Under the pieces are notes generated by a model. That model worked only from the letters and a program-made list of their open reading frames with translations, searched no databases and was not told the DNA's origin. A DNA stretch of 64,000 nucleotides from Petrolisthes cinctipes (taxonomy: Eukaryota; Arthropoda; Malacostraca; Decapoda; Porcellanidae): contig JAWQEG010000710.1 of NCBI GenBank assembly GCA_033782935.1, positions 6,510,001-6,574,000 on the forward strand, given 5' to 3'. A program made the translations under genes and the position numbers. Positions within the stretch are counted from its first letter, which is position 1, and each line of letters starts with the position of its first letter. Positions 13,901 through 25,980 of this stretch are shown here, piece after piece.

Positions 13901-16715
13901 CTACTCCGTGTTAGATTATTTTTAAAATATAGGACCAAAACATGCTAAAAATTGATATTTTGTTTGCCCGAAGTCGATATGTGCTTGCATCCTCATTACC
14001 CGTTTATATCTCAAATTCAGGCTTAAAACACCCGAAAATTAGATTTTTTTTTTTCCCAGAAGCGATCTGTACATGCCTACTCCTTGCTAGAATGTTTTCA
14101 AAATACAGACCAAAACATGCTCAAAATCGATATTTTAGGTGCAAAAAGTCGATATGTGTATGAATCTTCTGTACCCGTTTATATATCAAATTCACGCTCA
14201 AAAAACCCGAAAATTCGATATTCTTGGGCCCCAGAAGCGATCTGTACATGCCTACTGCTTGCTAGAATGTTTTCAAGATACAGGCCCAAAACATGCTGAA
14301 AATCGATATTTTGGGTGCCCAAAGTCGATATGTGCATGCATCTTCTGTACCCGTTTATATCTCAAATTCAGGCTCAAAAAATCCGAAAATCCGATATTTT
14401 TGGGTCCCAGAAGTGATCTGCACATGCCTACTCCGTTTTAGAGTATTTTCACAATACAGGCCCAAGACATGCTAAAAATCGATATTTTGGGTGCCCAAAG
14501 TCGATATGTGCATGCAATTTCTGTACCCGTTTATATCTCAAATTCAGGCTTAAAACACATGAAAATTCGATATTTTTGGGTTCCAGAAGCGATCTGTACA
14601 TGCCTACTCCGTGTTAGATTATTTTTAAAATATAGGACCAAAACATGCTAAAAATTGATATTTTGTTTGCCCGAAGTCGATATGTGCTTGCATCCTCATT
14701 ACCCGTTTATATCTCAAATTCAGGCTTAAAACACCCGAAAATTAGATATTTTTTGGTCCCAGAAGCGATCTGTACATGCCTACTCCTTGCTAGAATGTTT
14801 TCAAAATACAGACCAAAACATGCTCAAAATCGATATTTTAGGTGCAAAAAGTCGATATGTGCATGAATCTTCTGTACCCGTTTATATCTCAAATTCACGC
14901 TCAGAAAACCCGAAAATTCGATATTCTTGGGCCCCAGAAGCGATCTGTACATGCCTACTGCTTGCTAGAATGTTTTCAAGATACAGGCCCAAAACATGCT
15001 GAAAATCGATATTTTGGGTGCCCAAAGTCGATATGTGCATTCATCTTCTGTACCCGTTTATATCTCAAATTCAGGCTCAAAAAATCCGAAAATCCGATAT
15101 TTTTGGGTCCCAGAAGTGATCTGCACATGCCTACTCCATTTTAGAGTATTTTTACAATACAGGCCCAAAACAGGCTGAAAATCGATATTTTGGGTGCCCA
15201 AAGTCGATATGTGCATGCAATTTCTGTACCCGTTTATATCTCAAATTCAGGCTCAAAACACATGAAAATTCGATATTTTTGGGTTCCAGAAGCGATCTGT
15301 ACATGCCTACTCCGTGTTAGAGTATTTTTAAAATATAGGCCCAAAACATGCTAAAAAACGATATTTTAGGTGTCGAAAGTCGAAATGTGCATGCATCTTC
15401 TGTACCCGTTTATAACTCAAATTCACGCTCAAAACACCCGAAAATTCGATATTTTTGGGTCCCAGAAGCGATCTGTGCATGCCGACTCCGTGTTAGAGTA
15501 TTTTCACAATAAAGGCCCAAAACAAGCTCAAAATCGATATCTTGGGTGCCCAAATGCGATATGTGCATGCATCTTCTGTACCCGTTTATATCTCAGAATC
15601 TGGCTCAATGCCCCCGAAAATTCGATATTTTTTGGTCCCAGAAGCGATCTGTACATGCCTACTCCTTGCTAGAATGTTTTCAAGATACAGACACAAAACA
15701 CGCTCAAAATCGATATTTTAGGTGCAAAAAGTCGATATATGCATGCATCTTCTGTACCCGTTTATATCTCAAATTCAGACTCAAAACCCCCGAAAATTCG
15801 ATATTTTTGGGTCTGAGGAGCGATCTGTACATGCCTACTCCTTGTTAGAGTATTTTCACAATACAGTCCCAAAACATGCTCAAAATCGATATTTTGGGTG
15901 CCCAAAGTCGATATGTGAATGCATCTTCTGTAAACGTTTATATCTCAAATTCAGACTCAAAACACCCGAAAATACGATATTTTTGGGTCCCAGAAGTGAT
16001 CTGTACATGCCTAGTCCGTGTTAGAGTATTTTCAAAATACAAGCCCGAAACATGCTGAAAATCGATATATTAGGTGCCCAAAGTCAATATGTGTATGTAT
16101 CTTCTGTACCCGTTTATATCTCAAATTCAGGCTCAAAACTCCCGAAAATTAGATATTTTTGGGTCCCAGAAGCGATCTGTACATGCCTACTCCCTCTTAG
16201 AATGTTTTTAAGAAACAGACCCAAAACATACTCAAAATCGATATTTTAGGTGCAAAAAGTCGATATGTGCATACATCTTCTTTACCCGTTTATATCTCAA
16301 ATTAATACTCAAAACACCCGAAAATTCGATATTTTTGTGTCCCAGAAGCAATCTGTACATGCCTACTCCGTGTTAGAGTATTTTCAAAATATAAGCCCAA
16401 AACATGCTGAAAATCGATATTTTGGGTGCCCAAAGTCCATATGTGCATGCATTTTCTGTACCCGTTTATATCTCAAATTTAGGCTCAAAACACCTGAAAA
16501 TTCGATATTTTTGGGTCCCAGAAGCGATCTGTACATGCCTACTCCGTTTAAGAGTATTTTCAAAATATTGGCCCAAAACATGCTAAAAATTGATATTTTG
16601 TTTGCCCGAAGTCGATATGTGCTTGCATCCTCATTACCCGTTTATATCTCAAATTCAGGCTTAAAACACCCGAAAATTAGATATTTTTTGGTCCCAGAAG
16701 TGATCTGTACATGCC
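10916..16715 (+). repeat. HOR copy U3 (5800 bp, 33 monomers)
   Basis: This is the longest copy in the first HOR domain. It matches U1 at offset 7381 up to about 13600, then at 7908, then at 8084. The offset grows by 527 bp (three monomers) and by 176 bp (one monomer). The first step comes from an extra four-monomer cycle with one monomer lost at a b/a hybrid near 13620-13670. The second is a subfamily d monomer at 16052 that U1 and U2 lack. Confidence 0.85.
13766..14468 (+). repeat. 703-bp four-monomer cycle, extra copy in U3
   Basis: The run a-variant, c, b, a starting at 13766 is repeated from 14469 at an offset of exactly 703 bp, nearly base for base. The same cycle is present twice in U1 (6034 and 6737) and twice in U4 (19215 and 19918). 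It is a sub-repeat inside the longer HOR and shows that amplification has occurred at three scales: half-monomer, four-monomer cycle and about 30-monomer block. Confidence 0.8.
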
Positions 16716-19700
16716 AATCCTTGCTAGAATGTTTCCAAGAGATAGACCAAAACATGCTTAAAATCGATATTTTAGGTGCCCAAAGTCGATGTGTGCATGC
16801 ATCTTCTGTACCCGTAAATATCTCAAATTCAGGCTCAAAACACCTGAAAATTCGATATTTTTGGGTCCCAGAAGCGATCTGTACATGCCTACTCCGTTTA
16901 AGAGTATTTTCAAAATATAGGCCCAAAACATGCTAAAAATTAATATTTTGTTTGCCCGAAGTCGATATGTGCTTGCATCCTCATTACCCGTTTATATCTC
17001 AAATTAAGGCTCAAAGCACACGAAAATTCGATATTTATGGGTCCCTAAAGCGATCTGTACATGCCTACTCCTTGCTAGAACGTTTTGAAGATACAGACCC
17101 AAAACTTGCTCAAAATCGATATTCTAGGTGCAAAAACTCGATATTTGCATGCATCTTCAGTACCCGTATATATCTCAAATTCAGGCTCACAACAACCGAA
17201 ATTTCGATATTTTTGTGTCGCAGAATCGATCTGTTCATGCCTACTCCGTTATAGAGTATTTTCAAAATACAGGCCCATGACATGCTAAAAATCGATATTT
17301 TGGGTGCCCAAAGTCGATATGTGCATGCATCTTCTGTACCCGTTTATATCTCAAATTCAGGCTCAAAACACCATAAAATTCGATATTTTTGGGTCCCAGA
17401 AGCGATCTGCACATGTCTACTCCGTGTTAGAGTATTTTCACAATACAGGCCCAAAACATGCTCAAAATCGATATTTTGGGTGCCCAAAGTCGATATGTGC
17501 ATGCATCTTCTGTACCCGTTTATATCTCAAATTCAGGCTCAAAACACCTAAAAATTCGATATTTTTGGGTCCCAGAAGCGATCGGTACATGCCTACTCCG
17601 TTTAAGAGTATTTTCAAAATATAGGCTAAAACATGCTAAAAATTGATATTTTGTTTGCCCGAAGTCGATATGTGCTTGCATCTTCATTACCCGTTTATAT
17701 CTCAAATTCAGGCTTAAAACACCCGAAAATTAAATATTTTTTGGTCCCAAAAGCGATCTGTACATGCCTACTCCTTGCTAGAATATTTTCAAAATACAGA
17801 CCAAAACATGCTCAAAATCGATATTTTAGGTGCAAAAAGTCGATATGTGCATGAATCTTCTGTACCTGTTTATATCTCAAATTCACGCTCAAAACACCCG
17901 AAATTTCGATATTCTTGGGCCCCAGAAGCGATCTGTACATGCCTACTGCTTGCTAGAATGTTTTCAAGATACAGGCCCAAAACATGCTGAAAATCGATAT
18001 TTTGGGTGCCCAAAGTCGATATGTGCATGCATCTTCTGTACCCGTTTATATCTCAAAATCAGGCTCAAAACACCGGAAAATCCGATATTTTTCGGTCCCA
18101 GAAGTGATCTGCACATGCCTACTCCGTTTTAGAGTATTTTCACAATACAGGCCCAAAACAGGCTTAAAATCGATATTTTGGGTGCCCAAAGTCGATATGT
18201 GCATGCAATTTCTGTACCCGTTTATATCTCAAATTCAGGCTTAAAACACCTGAAAATTCGATATTTTTGGGTTCCAGAAGCGATCTGTACATGCCTACTC
18301 CATGTTAGAGTATTTTCAAAATATAGGCCCAAAACATGCAAAAAATCGATATATTGGGTGCCCAAAGTCGATATGTGCATGCATCTTCTGTACCCATTTC
18401 TATCTCAAATTCAGGCTCAAAACTCCCGAAAATTAGATATTTTTGGGTCCCAGAAGCGATCTGTACATGCATACTCCCTCTTAGAATGTTTTCAAGAAAC
18501 AGACCCAAAACATGCTCAAAATCGGTATTTTAGGTGCAAAAAGTCGATATGTGCATGCATCTTCTGTACCCGTTTATATCTCAAATTCAGATTCAAAACA
18601 CCCGAAAATTCGATATTTTTGTGTCCCAGAAGCAATCTGTACATGCCTACTCCGTGTTAGAGTATTTTCAAAATATAGGCCCATGACATGCTAAAAATCG
18701 ATATTTTGGGTGCCCAAAGTCGATATGTGCATGCATCTTCTGTACCCGTTTATATCTCAAATTCAGGCTCAAAGCACCCGAAAATTCGATATTTATGGGT
18801 CCCTGAAGCGATCTGTACATGCCTACTCCTTGCTAGAACGTTTTGAAGATACAGACCCAAAACTTGCTCAAAATCGATATTCTAGGTTCAAAACTCGATA
18901 TTTGCATGCATCTTCAGTACCCGTATATATCTCAAATTCAGGCTCACAACAACCGAAATTTCGATATTTTTGTGTCGCAGAAGCGATCTGTACATGCCTA
19001 CTCCGTTATAGAGTATTTTCAAAATACAGGCCCAAGACATGCTAAAAATCGATATTTTGGGTGCCCAAAGTCGATATGTGCATGCATCTTCTGTACACGT
19101 TTATATCTCAAATTCAGGCTCAAAACACCTGAAAATTCGATATTTTTGGGTCCCAGAAGCGATCTGTACATGCCTACTCCGTTTAAGAGTATTTTCAAAA
19201 TATAGGCCCAAAACATGCTAAAAATTGATATTTTGTTTGCCCGAAGTCGATATGTGCTTGCATCCTCATTACCCGTTTATATCTCAAATTCAGGCTTAAA
19301 ACACCCGAAAATTAGATATTTTTTTTTCCCAGAAGCGATCTGTACATGCCTACTCCTTGCTAGAATGTTTTCAAAATACAGACCAAAACATGCTCAAAAT
19401 CGATATTTTAGGTGCAAAAAGTCGATATGTGTATGAATCTTCTGTACCCGTTTATATATCAAATTCACGCTCAAAAAACCCGAAAATTCGATATTCTTGG
19501 GCCCCAGAAGCGATCTGTACATGCCTACTGCTTGCTAGAATGTTTTCAAGATACAGGCCCAAAACATGCTGAAAATCGATATTTTGGGTGCCCAAAGTCG
19601 ATATGTGCATGCATCTTCTGTACCCGTTTATATCTCAAATTCAGGCTCAAAAAATCCGAAAATCCGATATTTTTGGGTCCCAGAAGTGATCTGCACATGC

Positions 19701-21966
19701 CTACTCCGTTTTAGAGTATTTTCACAATACAGGCCCAAGACATGCTAAAAATCGATATTTTGGGTGCCCAAAGTCGATATGTGCATGCAATTTCTATACC
19801 CGTTTATATCTCAAATTCAGGCTTAAAACACATGAAAATTCGATATTTTTGGGTTCCAGAAGCGATCTGTACATGCCTACTCCGTGTTAGATTATTTTTA
19901 AAATATAGGACCAAAACATGCTAAAAATTGATATTTTGTTTGCCCGAAGTCGATATGTGCTTGCATCCTCATTACCCGTTTATATCTCAAATTCAGGCTT
20001 AAAACACCCGAAAATTAGATATTTTTTGGTCCCAGAAGCGATCTGTACATGCCTACTCCTTGCTAGAATGTTTTCAAAATACAGACCAAAACATGCTCAA
20101 AATCGATATTTTAGGTGCAAAAAGTCGATATGTGCATGAATCTTCTGTACCCGTTTATATCTCAAATTCACGCTCAAAAAACCCGAAAATTCGATATTCT
20201 TGGGCCCCAGAAGCGATCTGTACATGCCTACTGCTTGCTAGAATGTTTTCAAGATACAGGCCCAAAACATGCTGAAAATCGATATTTTGGGTGCCCAAAG
20301 TCGATATGTGCATTCATCTTCTGTACCCGTTTATATCTCAAATTCAGGCTCAAAAAATCCGAAAATCCGATATTTTTGGGTCCCAGAAGTGATCTGCACA
20401 TGCCTACTCCGTTTTAGAGTATTTTTACAATACAGGCCCAAAACAGGCTGAAAATCGATATTTTGGGTGCCCAAAGTCGATATGTGCATGCAATTTCTGT
20501 ACCCGTTTATATCTCAAATTCAGGCTTAAAACACATGAAAATTCGATATTTTTGGGTTCCAGAAGCGATCTGTACATGCCTACTCCGTGTTAGAGTATTT
20601 TTAAAATATAGGCCCAAAACATGCTAAAAAACGATATTTTAAGTGTCGAAAGTCGAAATGTGCATGCATCTTCTGTACCCGTTTATAACTCAAATTCACG
20701 CTCAAAACACCCGAAAATTCGATATTTTTGGGTCCCAGAAGCGATCTGTGCATGCCGACTCCGTGTTAGAGTATTTTCACAATAAAGGCCCAAAACAAGC
20801 TCAAAATCGATATCTTGGGTGCCCAAATGCGATATGTGCATGCATCTTCTGTACCCGTTTATATCTCAGAATCTGGCTCAATGCCCCCGAAAATTCGATA
20901 TTTTTTGGTCCCAGAAGCGATCTGTACATGCCTACTCCTTGCTAGAATGTTTTCAAGATACAGACACAAAACACGCTCAAAATCGATATTTTAGGTTCAA
21001 AAAGTCGATATATGCATGCATCTTCTGTACCCGTTTATATCTCAAATTCAGACTCAAAACCCCCGAAAATTCGATATTTTTGGGTCTGAGGAGCGATCTG
21101 TACATGCCTACTCCTTGTTAGAGTATTTTCACAATACAGTCCCAAAACATGCTCAAAATCGATATTTTGGGTGCCCAAAGTCGATATGTGAATGCATCTT
21201 CTGTAAACGTTTATATCTCAAATTCAGACTCAAAACACCCGAAAATACGATATTTTTGGGTCCCAGAAGTGATCTGTACATGCCTAGTCCGTGTTAGAGT
21301 ATTTTCAAAATACAAGCCCGAAACATGCTGAAAATCGATATATTAGGTGCCCAAAGTCAATATGTGTATGTATCTTCTGTACCCGTTTATATCTCAAATT
21401 CAGGCTCAAAACTCCCGAAAATTAGATATTTTTGGGTTCCAGAAGCGATCTGTACATGCCTACTCCCTCTTAGAATGTTTTTAAGAAACAGACCCAAAAC
21501 ATACTCAAAATCGATATTTTAGGTGCAAAAAGTCGATATGTGCATACATCTTCTTTACCCGTTTATATCTCAAATTAAGACTCAAAACACCCGAAAATTC
21601 GATATTTTTGTGTCCCAGAAGCAATCTGTACATGCCTACTCCGTGTTAGAGTATTTTCAAAATATAAGCCCAAAACATGCTGAAAATCGATATTTTGGGT
21701 GCCCAAAGTCCATATGTGCATGCATTTTCTGTACCCGTTTATATCTCAAATTTAGGCTCAAAATACCTGAAAATTCGATATTTTTGGGTCCCAGAAGCGA
21801 TCTGTACATGCCTACTCCGTTTAAGAGTATTTTCAAAATATAGGCCCAAAACATGCTAAAAATTGATATTTTGTTTGCCCGAAGTCGATATGTGCTTGTA
21901 TCCTCATTACCCGTTTATATCTCAAATTCAGGCTTAAAACACCCGAAAATTAGATATTTTTTGGTC
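16716..21966 (+). repeat. HOR copy U4 (about 5250 bp, truncated on the right)
   Basis: U4 matches U3 at offset 5800 up to the four-monomer cycles, then at 5273, because it has two cycles like U1 where U3 has three. It keeps the subfamily d monomer of U3 at 21325. Similarity ends near 21966, where the sequence passes into a TCCCTGAAGTGATC and CCTCTTAGAATG monomer instead of the CATGCCAATCC junction. U4 therefore combines features of U1 and U3 and marks the right edge of this HOR domain. Confidence 0.85.
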
Positions 21967-24900
21967 CCTGAAGTGATCTGTACATGCCTACTCCCTCTTA
22001 GAATGTTTTCAAGAAACAGACCCAAAACATGCTCAAAATCGATATTTTAGGTGCAAAAAGTCGATATGTGCATGCATCTTCTGTACCCGTTTATATCTCA
22101 AATTCAGGCTCAAAACACCCTAATATTCGATATTTTTGTGTCCCAGAAGCGATCTGTACATGCCTACTCCGTGTTAGAGTATTTTCACAATACAGGCACA
22201 AAACATGCTCAAAATCGATATTTGGGCGCCCAAAGTCGATATGTGCATGCATCTTCTGTACCCGTTTATATCTCAAATTCAGGCTCAAAGCACCCGAAAA
22301 TTCGATATTTTTGGGTCCCTGAAGTGATCTGTACATGCCTACTCCTTGCTAGAACGTTTTGAAGATACAGACCCAAAACATGCTCAAAATCGATATTCTA
22401 GGTGCAAAAAGTCGATGTGTGCATGCATCTTCTGTACCCGTTTATATCTCAAATTCAGACTCAAAACACCCGAAAATTCGATATTTTTGTGTCCTAGAAG
22501 CGATCTGTACATGCCTACTCCGTGTTAGAGTATTTTCACAATACAGGCACAAAACATCCTCAAAATCGATATTTGGGCGCCCAAAGTCGATATTTGCATG
22601 CATCTTCAGTACCCGTTTATATCTCAAATTTAGGCTCACAACAACCGAAATTTCGATATTTTTGTGTCGCACAAGCGATCTGTACATGCCTACTCCGTTA
22701 TAGAGTATTTTCAAAATACAGGCCCATGACATGCTAAAAATCTATATTTTGGGTGCCCAAAGTCGATATGTGCATGCATCTTCTGTACCCGTTTATATCT
22801 CAAATTCAGGCTTAAAACACCCGAAAATTAGATATTTTTTGGTCCCAGAAGCGATCTGTACATGCCTACTCCTTGTTAGAATGTTTTTAAGATACAGACC
22901 AAAACATGCTTAAAATCGATATTTTAGGTGCAAAAAGTCGATATGTGCATGCAATTTCTGTACCCGTTTATATCTCAAATTCAGGCTTAAAACACCTGAA
23001 AATTCGATATTTTTGGGTTCCAGAAGCGATCTGTACATGCCTACTCCGTGTTAGAGTATTTTTAAAATATAGGCCAAAAACATGCTAAAAATCGATATTT
23101 TAGGTGTCCAAAGTCGAAATGTGCATGCATCTTCTGTACCCGTTTATATCTCAAATTCACGCTCAAAACACCCGAAAATTCGATATTTTTGGGTCCCAGA
23201 AGCGATCTGTGCATGCCTAATCCTTCTTAGAATGTTTTCATGATACAGACCCAAAAAATGCTCAAAATCGATATATTAGGTGCAAAAAGTCGATATGTGC
23301 ATTCATCTTCTGTACCCGTTTATATCTCAAATTCAGGCTCAAAACACCCTAAAATTCGATATTTTTCTGTCCACGAAGCGATCTGTACATGCCTACTCCG
23401 TGTAAGAGTATTTTCACAATACAGGCCCAAAACATGCTCAAAATCGATATTTTGGGTGCCCAAAGTCGATATGTGATTGCATCTTCTGTACCCGTTTATA
23501 TCTCAAATTCAGGCTCAAAACACCCGAAAATTCGATATTTTTGGGTCCCAGAAGTGATCTGTACATGCCTAGTCTGTGTTAGAGTATTTTCAAAATACAG
23601 GCCCGCAACATGCTGAAAATCGATATATTAGGTGCCCAAAGTCAATATGTGTATGTATCTTCTGTATCTGTTTATATCGCAAATTCAGGCGCAAAACACC
23701 CGAAAATTAGATATTTTTGGGTCCCAGAAGCGATCTGTACATGCCTACTCATTTTTAGAATGTTTTCAAGATACAGACCCAAAACACACTCAAAATCGAT
23801 ATTTTAGGTGCAAAAAGTCGATATGTGCATGCATCTTCTGTACCCGTTTATATCTCAAATTCAGGATCAAAACACCCTAAAATTCGATATTTTTGAGTCC
23901 CTGAAACGATCTGTACATGCCTACTCCGTGTTAGAGTATTTTCACAATAAAGGCCCAAAACATGCTCAAAATCGATATCTTGGGTGCCCAAAGGCGATAT
24001 GTGCATGCATCTTCTGTACCCGTTTATATCTCAAAATCAGGCTCAAAGCCCCCGAAAATTCGATATTTTTGGGTCCCAGAAGTGATCTGTACATGCCTAG
24101 TCCGCGTTAGAGTATTTTCAAAATATAGGCCCAAAACATGCTAAAAATCAATATTTTTGGTGCCCAAAGTTAATATGTGTATGCATCTTCTGTAACCGTT
24201 TATATCCCAAATTCAGGCTCAAAACACCCGAAATTTCAATATTTTTGAGTCCCAGAAGCGATTTGTACATGCCTACTCCTTGCTAGAATGTTTTCAAGAT
24301 ACAGACCCAAAACACGCTTAAAATCGATATTTTAGGTGCAAAAATTCGATATGTGCATTCATCTTCTGTACCCGTTTATATCTCAAATTCAGGCTCAAAA
24401 CACCCGAAAATTCGATATTTTTGGGTCCGAGAAGCGTTCTGTAAATGCCTACTCCTTGTTAGAGTATTTTCACAATACAGGCCCAAAACATGCTCAAAAT
24501 CGATATTTTGGGTGCCAAAAGTCGATATGTGCATGCATCTTCTGTACCCGTTTATATCTCAAATTCAGGCTCAAAACACCCGAAATTTCGATATTTTTTG
24601 GTCCCAGAAGTGGTCTGTACATGCCTAGTCCGTGTTAGAGTATTTTCAAAATATAGGCCCAAAACATGCTAAAAATCGATATTTTGGGTGCCCAAAGTCA
24701 ATATGTGTATGCATCTTCTGTAACCGTTTATATCCCAAATTCAGGCTCGAAACACCCGAAATTTCAATATTTTTGAGTCCCAGAAGCGATCTGTACATAC
24801 TTACTCCTTGTTAGAGTATTTTCAAAATACAGGCCCAAAACATGCTGAAAATCGATATTTTGGGTGCCCAAAATCGATATGTGCATGCATCTTCTGTACC

Positions 24901-25925
24901 CGTTTACATCTCAAAATCAGGCTCAATGCCCCGAAAATTCGATATTTTTAGGTCCCTGAAGCGATCTGTACATGCCTACTCCTTGCTAGAATGTTTTCAA
25001 GATACAGACACAAAACACGCTCAAAATTGATATTTTAGGTGCAAAAAGTCGATATGTGCATGCAATTTCTGTACCCGTTTATATCTCAAATTCAGGCTTA
25101 AAACACCTGTAAATTCGATATTTTTGGGTTCCAGAAGCGATCTGTACATGCCTACTCCGTGTTAGAGTATTTTTAAAATATAGGCCAAAAACATGCTAAA
25201 AATCGATATTTTAGGTGCAAAAAGTCGAAATGTGCATGCATCTTCTGTACCCGTTTATATCTCAAATTCACGCTCAAAACACCCGAAAAATCGATATTTC
25301 TGGGTCCCAGAAGCGATCTGTGAATGCCTACTCCTTCGTAGAATGTTTTCAAGATACAGACCCAAAACACGCTCAAAATCGATATTTTAGGTGCAACAAG
25401 TCGATATGTGCATGCATCTTCTGTACCCGTTTATATCTCAAAATCAGGCTCAATGCCCCCGAAAATTCGATATTTTTAGGTCCCAGAAGCGATCTGTACA
25501 TGCCTACTCCTTGCTAGAATGTTTTCAAGATACAGACCCAAAACACGCTCAAAATCGATATTTTAGGTGCAACAAGTCGATATGTGCATGCATCTTCTGT
25601 ACCCGTTTATATCTCAAATTCAGGCTCAAATCACCCGAAAATTCGATAGTTTTGTGTCCCAGAAGATATCTGTACATGCCTACTCCGCGTTAGAGTATTT
25701 TCAAAATATAGGCCCAAAACATGCTAAAAATCGATATATTGGGTGCCCAAAGTCGATATGTGCATGCATCTTCTGTACCCGTTTATATCTCAAATTCAGG
25801 CTCAAAACTCCCGAAAATTCGATATTTTTAGGTCCCAGAAGCGATCTGTACATGCATACTCCCACTTAGAATGTTTTCAAGAAACAGACCCAAAACATGC
25901 TCAAAATCGATATTTTAGGTGCAAA

Positions 25926-25980
25926 AAGTCGATATGTGCATGCATCTTCTGGTACAGAAGATGCATGCACATATCGACTT
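25926..25980. repeat. 55-bp perfect inverted repeat (26-bp arms, 3-bp loop) inside one monomer
   Basis: Left arm 25926-25951 begins AAGTCGATATGTG and ends CTTCTG. The loop is GTA at 25952-25954. Right arm 25955-25980 begins CAGAAGATGC and ends ATATCGACTT. The right arm and loop replace the normal segment of H1 (from GTACCCG to TTCAGGCT) with 30 bp that are the exact reverse complement of AAGTCG...TGTACC of the same unit. The monomer is 178 bp instead of 176. This is the only place in the window where satellite sequence is inverted. Confidence 0.95.
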
